A stretch of 64,000 nt of DNA from Falsiroseomonas oleicola (GCF_019029495.1 NZ_JAERQM010000001.1:124001-188000), one strand, 5' to 3'. Shown: positions 53,420 through 62,158, counted from the first letter of the stretch. Notes: a model not told the origin generated them from the sequence alone. Made by a program: numbers and translations.

Positions 53420-55126
53420 CTACGCCGCCGCGCCCTCATCCCGCAGCAGGGACATGACGGCGGCCGGCGGCACTTCCGAGGTCGTGAAGGCATCCCCCGG
53501 CCCGCGCAGCAGCACGAAGCGCATCGCCCCGTCCCGCACCTTCTTGTCCTTGCGCATCCTCGTCATCAGCCGCTCCGCCGAGAATGAACGCGGCAGGTCG
53601 CCGATCCGCGCCGGCAGCCCACAGGCCTGAAGATGGGCGATCACCCGCCCCGGCAGTTCCTGCGAACAGAAGCCCAGCCGGGCGGAGAGTGAGGCCGCGA
53701 GGCCGAGGCCCACCGCCACCGCCTCCCCATGCAGCAGCGTGCCGCCATAGCCGCATTCCGCCTCGAAGGCGTGCCCGAAGGTATGGCCGAGGTTGAGCAA
53801 AGCGCGGCCGCCCTCGGCGCTTTCCTCCCGCTCATCCGCCGCCACCACGCCGGATTTCAGGCGGCAGGATTCCAGCACGGCATGGGCCAGCGCGGCCGGA
53901 TCACCGGCCACCGCCCTCGCCCCCTCGGCCTCGCACCAGTCCCAGAGCGCGCCCTGCAACAGCCCGTGCTTGGCGACTTCAGCATAGCCCGCCCGCAATT
54001 CGCGCGGCGGCAGGGTGGCGAGCACGGTGGTGTCGGCCAGCACCAGCAAAGGCTGATGAAATGCGCCGACGAGGTTCTTTCCCAGGCCGAGATTGATGCC
54101 GGTCTTGCCGCCCACCGAACTGTCCACCTGCGCCAGCAGGGTGGTCGGCACCTGGATGAAGGGCAGGCCGCGCAGCGCGACCGCCGCGGCGAAGCCGGCC
54201 AGGTCGCCGACCACGCCGCCGCCGAGGGCGACCACCGCGGTGCGCCGGTCCGCCCCGGCGGCCAGCGCCGCCTCCACCACCTTCTCCAACTGGGCGAAGG
54301 ACTTGCTGGCCTCGCCCGGCGGCACCTCCACGGTCGCCACCAGTGTGATCCCGGCCTGTTCCAGGCCAGCGCGCAGCGCCGGCAGGTGCAGCGGCGCGAC
54401 GCTGGAATCGGTGACCACCACCGCGCGGCGCGCCGGCAGGACGGGGGCCATCAGCGCGCCGGCGCGTTCCAGCAGCCCGTCACCCACCACGATGTCATAG
54501 CTGCGCTCCGACAGGCGCACCTTCAGCCGGGCGGGGTCGCGATGCACCGCCAAGGCGTCCATCACCCGCTTTGTCGTCGTCTCGGGCGGTTCGTCGGTGC
54601 AGTCCACGATCACTTGGGCCTCTGCGAAGGTCGGGTGGCGCGCGACCATCAGGCGCTCCAGCACCTCGCGCGGGTCCCGGTTGAGAAACATCGGGCGGTG
54701 GTCCCGCCCCGCGACTCGGCGCAGCAGCACCGGCAGGGTGCAGCGCAGCCAGACCGCCAGGGCGCCGGATTCGCGCACCGCCGCGCGCGTCCGCGCATCG
54801 GTGAAGGCCCCTCCACCGGTGGCCAGCACCAAGGGCGGGCCGGCCAGCAGCCGGGCGATGACGCGGCGCTCCCCATCCCGGAAATGCGGCTCCCCATAGC
54901 GGCTGAAGATCTCGGTGATGGGCAGGCCGGCGGCCGCCTCGATCTCCGTATCCGCGTCGAGAAAGGGCAGGTCGAGCCGCGCCGCCAGGCGCTTGCCGAT
55001 GGAGGATTTGCCACAGCCGGGCATGCCGACCAGCACGATGCTGCGCGGCGAAGGGGAGAAGGCCACCGCCTCGGGCGGTAGGGCCTCAGCCTGAGGCCAG
55101 GTCGAAAGGGCGCTGTTGCGTGACAC
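53420..55126 (-). CDS. aroKB: Fused shikimate kinase / 3-dehydroquinate synthase
   Basis: About 568 residues joining two shikimate-pathway enzymes. The N-terminal kinase: SIVLVGMPGCGKSSIGKRLA (Walker A 34-41), FLDADTEIE, FRDGERRVI and LATGGGAF. The C-terminal synthase begins near residue 205 (VRLSERSYDIVVGDGLLERAG) and has EASKSFAQLEKVVEAAL, ALGGGVVGDLAGFAAAV, VPTTLLAQVDSSVGGKTGINLGLGKNLVGAFHQP and LNLGHTFGHAFE with metal-binding His. The pathway leads to chorismate. The start is unclear: GTG at 55126 gives a normal kinase N-terminus but a weak ribosome site. Confidence 0.93.
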   Translation of the reverse strand: MSRNSALSTWPQAEALPPEAVAFSPSPRSIVLVGMPGCGKSSIGKRLAARLDLPFLDADTEIEAAAGLPITEIFSRYGEPHFRDGERRVIARLLAGPPLVLATGGGAFTDARTRAAVRESGALAVWLRCTLPVLLRRVAGRDHRPMFLNRDPREVLERLMVARHPTFAEAQVIVDCTDEPPETTTKRVMDALAVHRDPARLKVRLSERSYDIVVGDGLLERAGALMAPVLPARRAVVVTDSSVAPLHLPALRAGLEQAGITLVATVEVPPGEASKSFAQLEKVVEAALAAGADRRTAVVALGGGVVGDLAGFAAAVALRGLPFIQVPTTLLAQVDSSVGGKTGINLGLGKNLVGAFHQPLLVLADTTVLATLPPRELRAGYAEVAKHGLLQGALWDWCEAEGARAVAGDPAALAHAVLESCRLKSGVVAADEREESAEGGRALLNLGHTFGHAFEAECGYGGTLLHGEAVAVGLGLAASLSARLGFCSQELPGRVIAHLQACGLPARIGDLPRSFSAERLMTRMRKDKKVRDGAMRFVLLRGPGDAFTTSEVPPAAVMSLLRDEGAAA

Positions 55127-55290
55127 GGTGGCGGAGGCTACAGCACTTTCCGCCTGGACGTAATCGTCCGAGCCGGGTGTATACTGTGGATTCAGTTGCT
55201 TCGAGAAGGAAGCTTCCCGCCACGGACGCCCGGTCCCAGGAGGGGCGACCGTGTTTGCACGGCCCCAGCGCGTGAGGATCCCCATCCACG

Positions 55291-55437
55291 ATGTTTCGTC
55301 ACCCTCTGCTCCTGCTGGCCGCCGTCATCTTTGCGCTGCTGGTGGTCGGGTTGCTGGGCATAGGGGCCTTCCCGCCTTCCGTCGCGCCGCAGCCGGTGGA
55401 GCGCAGCGTGCCCGCCGAGCGCTTCGGAACCCGCTGA
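55291..55437 (+). CDS. 48-residue single-pass membrane protein upstream of xerD
   Basis: MFRHPLLLLAAVIFALLVV begins a single membrane helix. After it comes GIGAFPPSVAPQPVERSVPAERFGTR. The AFPP...VE..VP..RF tail resembles a small protein I recall next to xerD in other Rhodospirillales. The stop is 10 bp before the xerD ATG, so they are probably co-transcribed. A TATACT at 55180-55185 may be part of its promoter. Function unknown. Confidence 0.65.
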   Translation: MFRHPLLLLAAVIFALLVVGLLGIGAFPPSVAPQPVERSVPAERFGTR

Positions 55438-55447
55438 CGCCGCCACT

Positions 55448-56350
55448 ATGGATCGGCACGCGGAGGCCTTTCTCGAAATGCTGGCGGCCGAGCGTGGCGC
55501 GGCCCGCAACACCCTGGCCGCCTATGCTGCCGACCTGGCCGATTTCAGCGACCATTGCGCGCCGCGCGGCATCACCCCGCTGACCGCCGATGCCGGCACC
55601 ATCCAATCCTATCTGCGCGCCCTGACCGATGCCGGCTTCGCCGCCCGCACCGCCGCCCGCCGCCTTTCCGCGCTGCGCCAGTTCTTCCGCTTCCTGGTGC
55701 AGGAAGGGCTGCGGGAGGATGATCCGACAGCGCTCGAGGAAGGCCCCCGCCTGCCCGCCAGCCTGCCCAAGCCGCTGGCGGAGGCGGAGATGGAGGCGCT
55801 GCTGGAAGGCGCCGCCCGGCTGCCCGGCAACCGTGGCCCCTTCGCCGTCGCGCTGATCGAACTGCTCTACAGCAGCGGCCTGCGCGTGAGCGAATTGGCC
55901 GCCCTGCCCGCCAGCGCGCTGCGGCCGGGCCAGCCGCTGGTCACCGTGCGCGGCAAGGGCAACAAGGACCGCCTGGTGCCGATCTCCACCCGGGCGCGCG
56001 CCGCCGTCCAGGCAGCGCTGGAGGCGCGGCCCAACCCGGAAAAACCTTCCCGCTGGCTGTTTCCCTCCCGCGCGGCGGAAGGGCATGTGACGCGCCAGAC
56101 GATCGGGCTGATCCTGAAGGATGCGGCGCTGAACGCCGGGCTGGACCCGGCCAGGGTCAGCCCGCATGTGCTGCGGCATTCCTTCGCCTCCCACCTCCTG
56201 GCCCGCGGCGCCGATCTGCGCAGCCTGCAGGTGCTGCTGGGCCATGCGGATATCGCCACCACGCAGATCTACACCAAGGTGCTGGAGGAGAAGCTCCAGC
56301 GTCTGGTCCAGGACCATCACCCACTCGCTGTGCAGGAAACCGCGCCATGA
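55448..56350 (+). CDS. xerD: Tyrosine recombinase XerD
   Basis: 300 residues. The SAM-like core-binding domain is followed by a complete catalytic set: Arg146 (SSGLRVSEL), Lys170 (VRGKGNKDR), His240 and Arg243 (SPHVLRHSFASH), His266 (LLGHADIATTQIYT) and nucleophile Tyr275. With XerC it resolves chromosome dimers at dif. No dif site was seen here. Coupled to the next gene by ATGA. Confidence 0.94.
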   Translation: MDRHAEAFLEMLAAERGAARNTLAAYAADLADFSDHCAPRGITPLTADAGTIQSYLRALTDAGFAARTAARRLSALRQFFRFLVQEGLREDDPTALEEGPRLPASLPKPLAEAEMEALLEGAARLPGNRGPFAVALIELLYSSGLRVSELAALPASALRPGQPLVTVRGKGNKDRLVPISTRARAAVQAALEARPNPEKPSRWLFPSRAAEGHVTRQTIGLILKDAALNAGLDPARVSPHVLRHSFASHLLARGADLRSLQVLLGHADIATTQIYTKVLEEKLQRLVQDHHPLAVQETAP

Positions 56351-57276
56351 CCGCCGCCCCCCTCGCCCGTCTGCACCGCAGCGAACTCGCCGTGCCGGCG
56401 ATCCGCCCGGAGCTGTTCCCGAAGGCCGCCGCCGGCCTCGCCGATGCGGTGTTCCTCGACCTGGAGGACAGCGTGCCGGAGGCCGAGAAGGACCGCGCCC
56501 GCGCCAATGCCGTCGCCGCGTTGGCCGGCATCGACTGGGGCCGCAAGATCCTGGCGGTGCGGGTGAACGGCCAGGACACGCCGCATTTCTACAAGGATGT
56601 CATCGCCCTGCTGGAAGCTGCCGGCGACCGTCTCGACGTCATCATGATCCCCAAGGTCGGCGATCCGAGGGAGGTCTTTGCCGCCGACCTGCTGTTCAGC
56701 CAGATCGAGGCCAGCGCCGGCCGCGCCCGCCGCGTCGGCCTCGGCTTGGTGATCGAGACGGCCAAGGGCCTGGCGAATGTGGAGGCGATCGCCACCGCCT
56801 CCCCCCGCAATGAGAGCCTGCATCTGGGCGTGGCCGACCTCGCCGCCAGCCTCGGCATGCGCACCACGGCGATCGGCGGGCTGAACCCGGACTATGCCAG
56901 CCCGGCCGGGTTGCTGGACCCCTGGCATTTTGCGGTGTCCCGCGTGATCACCGCCGGCCGCGCCGCCGGGCTGCGTCCGATCGACGGGCCCTATGGCGAT
57001 TTCCGCGATGCGGAGGGGCTGGAGGCCGCGGCGCGGCGTGGCCGGGCGCTGGGCGCGGAGGGCAAAATGGTGATCCACCCCAACCAGGTCGCCACGCTGA
57101 ACACCGCCTTCCAGCCAGATGAGAAGGAAGTCGTCCAGGCCCGCCGCGTGCTGGCGGCGATGGAGGCCGCCCGACTTGAAGGCCGCGCCGCCGTGGCGCT
57201 GGACGGCAAGCTGCTGGACATCGCCTCGATCCGCCAGGCCGAAGCGATGGTCGCCAAGGCCGAACGGGCGGCCTGA
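56347..57276 (+). CDS. HpcH/HpaI (CitE-like) CoA-ester lyase
   Basis: 309 residues. RSELAVPAIRPELFPKAAAGLADAVFLDLEDSVPEAEKDRAR is the CitE/malyl-CoA lyase start with the metal-binding Glu/Asp. MIPKVGDPREV, GLGLVIETAKGLANVEAIA, LGVADLAASLG and MVIHPNQVATLNTAFQPDEKEV follow. It likely cleaves a 3-hydroxyacyl-CoA such as malyl-CoA or citramalyl-CoA. Confidence 0.87.
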   Translation: MTAAPLARLHRSELAVPAIRPELFPKAAAGLADAVFLDLEDSVPEAEKDRARANAVAALAGIDWGRKILAVRVNGQDTPHFYKDVIALLEAAGDRLDVIMIPKVGDPREVFAADLLFSQIEASAGRARRVGLGLVIETAKGLANVEAIATASPRNESLHLGVADLAASLGMRTTAIGGLNPDYASPAGLLDPWHFAVSRVITAGRAAGLRPIDGPYGDFRDAEGLEAAARRGRALGAEGKMVIHPNQVATLNTAFQPDEKEVVQARRVLAAMEAARLEGRAAVALDGKLLDIASIRQAEAMVAKAERAA

Positions 57277-57280
57277 GGCG

Positions 57281-58297
57281 ATGGTGCCCGCCGCCGACCG
57301 CCTCTGCCGCCTGATGGGCGGCGCCATCACCGATGTCGCCGGCGTGAAGGTCGGCCATTTCACCGAGACCCGCCGCCCCACGGGCTGCACCGTGATCCTG
57401 ACGGAGGAAGGTGCCGTGGCCGGCGTCGATGTGCGCGGTGCCGCGCCGGGGACGCGGGAGACGGAGTTGCTCGATCCCTCCAACCTGGTGGAGCAGGTGC
57501 ATGCCGTGCTGCTCTCCGGCGGCAGCGTCTTCGGGCTGGAGGCGGCGACCGGCGTGGTGCGGTGGCTGGAGGAGAAGGGCATCGGCTTTCCCGCCGGCCC
57601 GGCCACCGTGCCGATCGTGCCCGCCGCCATCCTGTTCGACCTCGACCACGGCGACCACCACATCCGGCCCGATGCCGCCGCCGGCCATGCCGCCTGCGCG
57701 GCCGCGACCAGCCTGCCGCCGGCGGAAGGGTCGGTGGGGGCGGGCACCGGGGCGACGGTGGGCAAGCTGTTCGGCGCGGCCCGCGCCATGAAGGGCGGTA
57801 TCGGCACCGCCTCGGTGAAGCTTGGCCAGATCACGGTGGGCGCCATCGTCGCGGTGAATGCGGTGGGCGATGTGGTGGACCCCGCCAGCGGCCGCGTTCT
57901 GGCCGGCGCGCGCGACACGGCCGAGGGACGTGAGCGCATCGGCACCGTCGACAGCATCCTGCGCGGCGACCTGCCCGCCATCCTTCAGGCGGGCATGGCG
58001 ACCACCATCGGGGTCGTCGCCACCGATGCGACCCTGACCAAGGCGCAGGCCCGGCGCTTGGCCCAGGTGGCGCATGACGGCCTGGCCCGCACCATCAACC
58101 CGGTTCACACGATGTGGGACGGCGATACGATCTTCGCGCTGGCGACCGGCAAATCCGGCCAGGCGGGGAACATGACCGTTCTGTCCGTGATGGCGGCGGA
58201 GGCGATGGCGGCGGCCGTGCTGCGGGCCGTGCTGCACGCCCAGGCCATCGCCGGCCCGGGCGTCCCGCAGCTACCGACCGCGTCGGATTTCGACTGA
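57281..58297 (+). CDS. P1-family aminopeptidase/esterase (DmpA-like)
   Basis: 338 residues. ITDVAGVKVGHFTETRRPTGCTVILTEEGAVAGVDVRGAAPGTRETELLDP is the P1 start; SVGAGTGATVGKL, KGGIGTASVKLGQITVGAIVAVNAVGDVVDP and ATTIGVVATDATLTKAQARRLAQVAHDGLARTINPVHTMWDGDTIFALATG complete it. P1 enzymes self-cleave to expose a Ser or Thr nucleophile; the Thr in TTIGVVATD is the candidate. It starts 4 bp after the lyase stop. Confidence 0.9.
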   Translation: MVPAADRLCRLMGGAITDVAGVKVGHFTETRRPTGCTVILTEEGAVAGVDVRGAAPGTRETELLDPSNLVEQVHAVLLSGGSVFGLEAATGVVRWLEEKGIGFPAGPATVPIVPAAILFDLDHGDHHIRPDAAAGHAACAAATSLPPAEGSVGAGTGATVGKLFGAARAMKGGIGTASVKLGQITVGAIVAVNAVGDVVDPASGRVLAGARDTAEGRERIGTVDSILRGDLPAILQAGMATTIGVVATDATLTKAQARRLAQVAHDGLARTINPVHTMWDGDTIFALATGKSGQAGNMTVLSVMAAEAMAAAVLRAVLHAQAIAGPGVPQLPTASDFD

Positions 58298-58306
58298 CAT
58301 CAGCCT

Positions 58307-58452
58307 TTGTGCACGCGCAGCGGCCCGAAGCTCTGGCTCACGGGCATGACCTGCAAGGTGTTCACATTCACCCGCGCCGGCCGCGTCGCCACCCAATGCA
58401 CGGCATCGGCGATATCCTCCGGTAGCAGCGGGTCTGCGCCGGCAAAGGGCGC
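58307..58452 (-). pseudogene. Orphaned duplicate of the 3' end of the SDR gene
   Basis: 146 bp that match the functional SDR 3' end at 59329-59474 with 7 mismatches by eye. On the minus strand it encodes the SDR ending LRVHK followed by Gly and a stop, whereas the functional gene ends LRVHKIDLK. E. coli YdfG ends at about the same place as this copy, so the fragment looks like the original gene end, displaced by the insertion 58453-59328. No start and no promoter. Confidence 0.85.
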
Positions 58453-58483
58453 AAATGCATTCTTTAGTCAGATATTTTTCAGC

Positions 58484-59218
58484 CTAATGCAATCCTCGAC
58501 GTGGCGCGGCTCGAATCACAGAATTTAGCGCCTGCCACACCGAGCGAGCGACATGTCTAATTGCTCCCTGCTTCATACGCGCATATACGACAGTTCCAAT
58601 CGCATCCAAATCACTCTCACCCCTATAATGTCGAGCAATCGGACGAAGATTGCGTATTATGGCCAGCATATCCTCCAACGAAATAGAAGCACTTTCGCCC
58701 AACCCATATAGTTGAACGCTTTTATTTATGCGATGAGCAATCAAAAAATAATCCTGCTGCGGCTTGAGACTGAAGACCTGCTGGAAGAACGGAATTGCGC
58801 GGCCATTTGAAGCAGCCACCTCCCGCGCCACCTTTTGAAAGATACTTCCACCCGGTCGCTCAGACCGAAATCTGTCTCTGCCAATCTCGAAGAGTGCCGA
58901 AGGGACAGGATATGCCGCACCCATTCCAGCAAAAAGAAAATTCGCAGATTGACCGCGCTCAAAGCTCTCCCTCATTTCGACACCACCCTCACTCATTGCC
59001 CGGGCAGATAAATCCGGATCGAAAAATAGAAGCATGATTTCGGGCCCGAGCGCATCATCAAACTGATTTTTATTTTCGAGGCAAGATTGAATCAGCATTT
59101 CCATAGCCGAACTGCTGCCGTGCAACATGATTAATATATTTGCTGGATTAGCGGCGCCTTGATCTGTATCGAAAAACCAGTGAAATATTGCTCCAGGATG
59201 CCCTTCCTTGACGTCCAT
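58484..59218 (-). CDS. Unrecognised protein carried on the insertion
   Basis: About 244 residues with no family I can name. Near the N-terminus ANILIMLHGSSSAMEMLIQS is a hydrophobic strand then a HGSSS turn, weakly recalling hydrolase or P-loop-like folds; EIMLLFFDPDLS follows. The C-terminus is mixed basic (RMKQGAIRHVARSVWQALNSVIRAAPRRGLH). No signal or membrane segment. Codon use and A+T content differ sharply from the chromosome. I chose the ATG at 59218 with GGGAGGAG just upstream; ATG at 59230 is an alternative. Confidence 0.7.
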   Translation of the reverse strand: MDVKEGHPGAIFHWFFDTDQGAANPANILIMLHGSSSAMEMLIQSCLENKNQFDDALGPEIMLLFFDPDLSARAMSEGGVEMRESFERGQSANFLFAGMGAAYPVPSALFEIGRDRFRSERPGGSIFQKVAREVAASNGRAIPFFQQVFSLKPQQDYFLIAHRINKSVQLYGLGESASISLEDMLAIIRNLRPIARHYRGESDLDAIGTVVYARMKQGAIRHVARSVWQALNSVIRAAPRRGLH

Positions 59219-59312
59219 ATCTCCTCCCATCTTCAAAATCGGTATTTGTTTTTATTAACGAAGGTTTGCGTAATCATAATAGAAAGTAATTCTGCGACCG
59301 TCAATAATGTTG

Positions 59313-60080
59313 TTATTTCAAATCAATCTTGTGCACGCGCAGCGGCCCGAAGCTCTGGCTCACCGGCATCACCTGCAAGGTGTTCACATTCACCCGCGCC
59401 GGCCGCGTCGCCACCCAATGCACGGCATCGGCGATATCCTCCGGCAGCAGCGGATCGGTGCCGGCATAGGGCGCCGCGGCCTTTTCCGCATCGCCCTTGA
59501 AACGCACCGCGCTGAATTCCGTACCGCCGACCAGGCCGGGTTCGATATCGGTCACTCGCACCGCCGTGCCATACAGGTCGGCGCGCAGATTCAGGCTGAA
59601 ATGCCGGACGAAGGCCTTGGTGGCACCGTAGACATTGCCACCCGGATAGGGCCACTCACCGGCCGTCGAGCCGATATTCACCACATGCCCGCGATTGCGC
59701 GCCACCATCCCCGGCAGCACGGCGCGCGTCACATACATCAGCCCCTTGCAGTTGGTATCGACCATCGCCTCCCAGTCATCGAGGTCGGCGCCTTGGGCGG
59801 GGTTCAGGCCGAGCGCCAGCCCTGCATTGTTCACCAGCAGGTCGATGTCCATGAAGCCGGCCGGCAGCTCGGCCACCGCCTGCGCCACCGCGGTGCGGTC
59901 GCGCACATCCAGCGTCACCGCATGGCAGCGCTCCGCGCCGAGTTCCGCCACCAGCCCCTCCAGCCGATCCTGTCGGCGGCCGGCCGCGACGATGTGCCAG
60001 CCATCGGCGGCGAAGCGCCGTGCGATGGCCAGGCCGAAGCCGGCGGTGGCGCCGGTGATGAGGGCGATGGGTGCGGTCAT
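59313..60080 (-). CDS. ydfG: YdfG-like NADP-dependent SDR with an insertion-derived C-terminus
   Basis: 255 residues. ITGATAGFGLAIARRFA binds NADP, LVNNAGLALG, NIGSTAGEWPYPGGNVYGATKAFVRHFS holds the Ser-Tyr-Lys triad, and VRVTDIEPGLVGGTEFSAVRFKGD with VNVNTLQVMPVSQSFGPLRVHK match YdfG, which reduces 3-hydroxy acids and malonic semialdehyde. The last four residues, IDLK, come from the adjoining insertion. The ATG at 60080 has AGGAGAG 7 nt upstream. Confidence 0.9.
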   Translation of the reverse strand: MTAPIALITGATAGFGLAIARRFAADGWHIVAAGRRQDRLEGLVAELGAERCHAVTLDVRDRTAVAQAVAELPAGFMDIDLLVNNAGLALGLNPAQGADLDDWEAMVDTNCKGLMYVTRAVLPGMVARNRGHVVNIGSTAGEWPYPGGNVYGATKAFVRHFSLNLRADLYGTAVRVTDIEPGLVGGTEFSAVRFKGDAEKAAAPYAGTDPLLPEDIADAVHWVATRPARVNVNTLQVMPVSQSFGPLRVHKIDLK

Positions 60081-60101
60081 CAGTCGTCTCTCCTGCAACA
60101 G

Positions 60102-60821
60102 TCAGCCAACGCGCAACAGCCTCGGCCCATGGGCGCGCAGCCAGGCGACGGCGACCGCGCGATGCGGCGTCAACCGCGTGACCAGCGCCCAGAAACGGGC
60201 TGAGTGGTTCATCTCCCGCAGATGCGCCACCTCATGCGCCACCACGTAGTCCAGCACCCAGGCCGGCGCCATCACCAGGCGCCAGGAGAAGGCGAGCGTG
60301 CCATCCGGCGCGCAGCTGCCCCAGCGGGTGGTGGTATCCTTGATGAGGATGCCGCGCGGGGTGGCGCCCAGCCTCGCCGCATGCGGCCCGACCAGCGCGG
60401 CGATGCGCCGCCTCGCCTCCGCCCGCAGGAAATCGGCCACGCGGCGCGGCAGGAAGGCGGGATCGCCGGTGATGACCAGGTCGCGGCCATCGAGGAAGGC
60501 GCCGCCCCGCGCCTCCTCTTCATGTCTTATGAGAAAATCCTGCCCGCCGAGGCTGATGCACCCGCCATCCACCAGCGGCGTGGCCGGCGCCAGCGCCGCC
60601 AGACGGTCCAGCACCCAGGATCGGTTTTCGTGCAGCAGCGCCATGCCGGCGCGTCGCCCTGCGCGCGGCGGCAGGACCACCACCACCGCCCCCTGGCGCG
60701 GGCAGATGCGCAGCGAAACCTGCCGCGCCCGCGCCGTCGGGCGCCACTGCACCCGGCATTCCCCGCTCTGCCCCGCCACGGCGCCCGGCAATACGATGAT
60801 TTCGGAATCGGGCAGGTTCAT
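60102..60821 (-). CDS. YgjP/DUF45-like M48-type metallopeptidase
   Basis: 239 residues. The zinc motif is LDYVVAHEVAHLREMNHSARFWALV, with HExxH and the downstream His, plus TTTRWGSCAPDGTLAFSWRLVMAP, which is diagnostic of the YgjP/SprT-like family. The N-terminal RQVSLRICPRQGAVVVVLPP is also typical. Cytosolic; substrate unknown. It is 21 bp upstream of the SDR gene. Confidence 0.87.
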   Translation of the reverse strand: MNLPDSEIIVLPGAVAGQSGECRVQWRPTARARQVSLRICPRQGAVVVVLPPRAGRRAGMALLHENRSWVLDRLAALAPATPLVDGGCISLGGQDFLIRHEEEARGGAFLDGRDLVITGDPAFLPRRVADFLRAEARRRIAALVGPHAARLGATPRGILIKDTTTRWGSCAPDGTLAFSWRLVMAPAWVLDYVVAHEVAHLREMNHSARFWALVTRLTPHRAVAVAWLRAHGPRLLRVG

Positions 60822-60886
60822 TGACCCAATGATGTCGCAAGGCGGGGCGCCACCGCAACGGCGGCGCCCCCCCCTCCCCGGAATGC

Positions 60887-61201
60887 TCAGCCCGCCAGGG
60901 CCTTCAGCTCGACCTCGACGAAGGACATCTTCTCCGTCCCGGCATTGACCACATTGTGCTCCACCCCCGGATCGCGGGTGTAGGAGACGCCGGCCGTCAG
61001 CGTGGCGTTGGCGGTGGCACCGCCCGGCAGTTCCAGCAGCAGCGTGCCGTCCGTCACCGGAATCACCACATAGCCCCAGCCATGGCGATGCCAGCCCGTT
61101 TCCGCGCCGGGATCGAAGTCCCAGCGCGTGACGCGAACCATGGCGTCGTCCTGCTGCACGGTGCCGATGGCCGGCGCCCGGCAGGTGAGCGGCGTGCTCA
61201 C
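60887..61201 (-). CDS. Cupin-domain protein
   Basis: 104 residues, one small beta-barrel: FDPGAETGWHRHGWGYVVIPVTDGTLLLELPGG has two metal-binding His and an early Tyr where Glu is common, and the second motif reads GVEHNVVNAG. It could be an isomerase, dioxygenase or sensor. Coupled by ATGA to the DHDPS-family gene, suggesting a shared pathway. Confidence 0.8.
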   Translation of the reverse strand: MSTPLTCRAPAIGTVQQDDAMVRVTRWDFDPGAETGWHRHGWGYVVIPVTDGTLLLELPGGATANATLTAGVSYTRDPGVEHNVVNAGTEKMSFVEVELKALAG

Positions 61202-62136
61202 TCCGCGGCGGCCTTCATCCCAAGGCCCGGCAGCGGCAGGGCGCCGGCCGCTTCCATATTGTCCCAGGCCTTCTGCCCGGCCTCGGCGGACAGGGGCAGA
61301 TGCGGCGGGCGGATGTTGCGCCAGGCGTCATCGCCGGTGGCGCGGGCGATGATCTCGCGCAGGCCAGGGATGAGCGGGGAGGCCGTGGCCGCCTTGCGGG
61401 TCGCGTTCAACACGGCCTGCGCCGCATCGGCCTCCGGCCCGGTGCGGTGCTTGTAGACAAGTGCGCCGAAGCGCGCGTTCACATTGCCGGCCGCGGTGAT
61501 GCAGCCCGCGCCGCCCTCGGCCAGGATCTTCTGCACGAACTCGTCGGAGCCCGAATAGACCTCGAAGCCGTCCTTGGCGAAGGCGTCGATCATCGCCTTC
61601 ATGTTCGCGTAGTCGCCGGAGCTGTCCTTCACGCCCTTGATCTGGCCCGGAAAGGCCTTCAGCAGCCGCCCGATCAGGTCCAGGCTGAAGGGCACCGCGC
61701 TCTGCTGCGGAAAATGGTACAGGTAGATGGCGATGCCGCCGCCAACCCGCTGAACCAGTTCGGAGAAATACGCGAACAGCCCGTCATCCGACGGCGCCTT
61801 GTAATAGAAGGGCGGCAGCACCAGCACGCCGCGGCAGCCCTGCGCCTTGGCATGCTTCGTCAGTTCCACCGTATCGGCGAGCGAGGCGCAGCCGGTGCCC
61901 GGCATCAGCTTCGTGGCCGGCACACCCCGGGCGATGATGCCCTCCAGGATCTGCTTGCGCTCCTCGAAGCCGAAGCTGTTCGCCTCGCCGGTGGTGCCGA
62001 GGATGCCGAGGCCGTTGCAGCCATTGGCCAGCAGCCAGTTGCAATGGGCGGCATAGCGATCGAGGTCCGGCGAGAAGTCGGCCTTCATCGCCGTCAGGGC
62101 CGCGGCGTTCACGCCGCCGAAAAGCGCGTCTTTCAT
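61198..62136 (-). CDS. Dihydrodipicolinate synthase-family aldolase/lyase
   Basis: 312 residues. The family motif GLGILGTTGEANSFGFEERKQIL, the Tyr in IAIYLYHFPQQSAVPFSLDLIGRLL and the Schiff-base Lys in GQIKGVKDSSGDYANMKAM are present. The divergence from DapA (LYHFP, not YNVP) suggests a catabolic pyruvate- or keto-acid-lyase. GGAAGGA lies about 10 nt before the ATG. Confidence 0.87.
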   Translation of the reverse strand: MKDALFGGVNAAALTAMKADFSPDLDRYAAHCNWLLANGCNGLGILGTTGEANSFGFEERKQILEGIIARGVPATKLMPGTGCASLADTVELTKHAKAQGCRGVLVLPPFYYKAPSDDGLFAYFSELVQRVGGGIAIYLYHFPQQSAVPFSLDLIGRLLKAFPGQIKGVKDSSGDYANMKAMIDAFAKDGFEVYSGSDEFVQKILAEGGAGCITAAGNVNARFGALVYKHRTGPEADAAQAVLNATRKAATASPLIPGLREIIARATGDDAWRNIRPPHLPLSAEAGQKAWDNMEAAGALPLPGLGMKAAAE

Positions 62137-62158
62137 CGGTTCGGGTCCTTCCCGTTGG

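Larger units (their letters stand above)
58307..59474. mobile_element. A+T-rich insertion flanked by a 146-bp direct repeat of the SDR 3' end
   Basis: Direct repeats at 58307-58452 and 59329-59474 (offset 1022 bp) flank a strikingly A+T-rich segment of about 876 bp. It carries one unrecognised gene and no integrase or transposase. The arrangement matches elements that integrate at a gene 3' end and bring a replacement end. The 1-kb size suggests a deletion remnant or a non-autonomous cassette. Confidence 0.7.
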
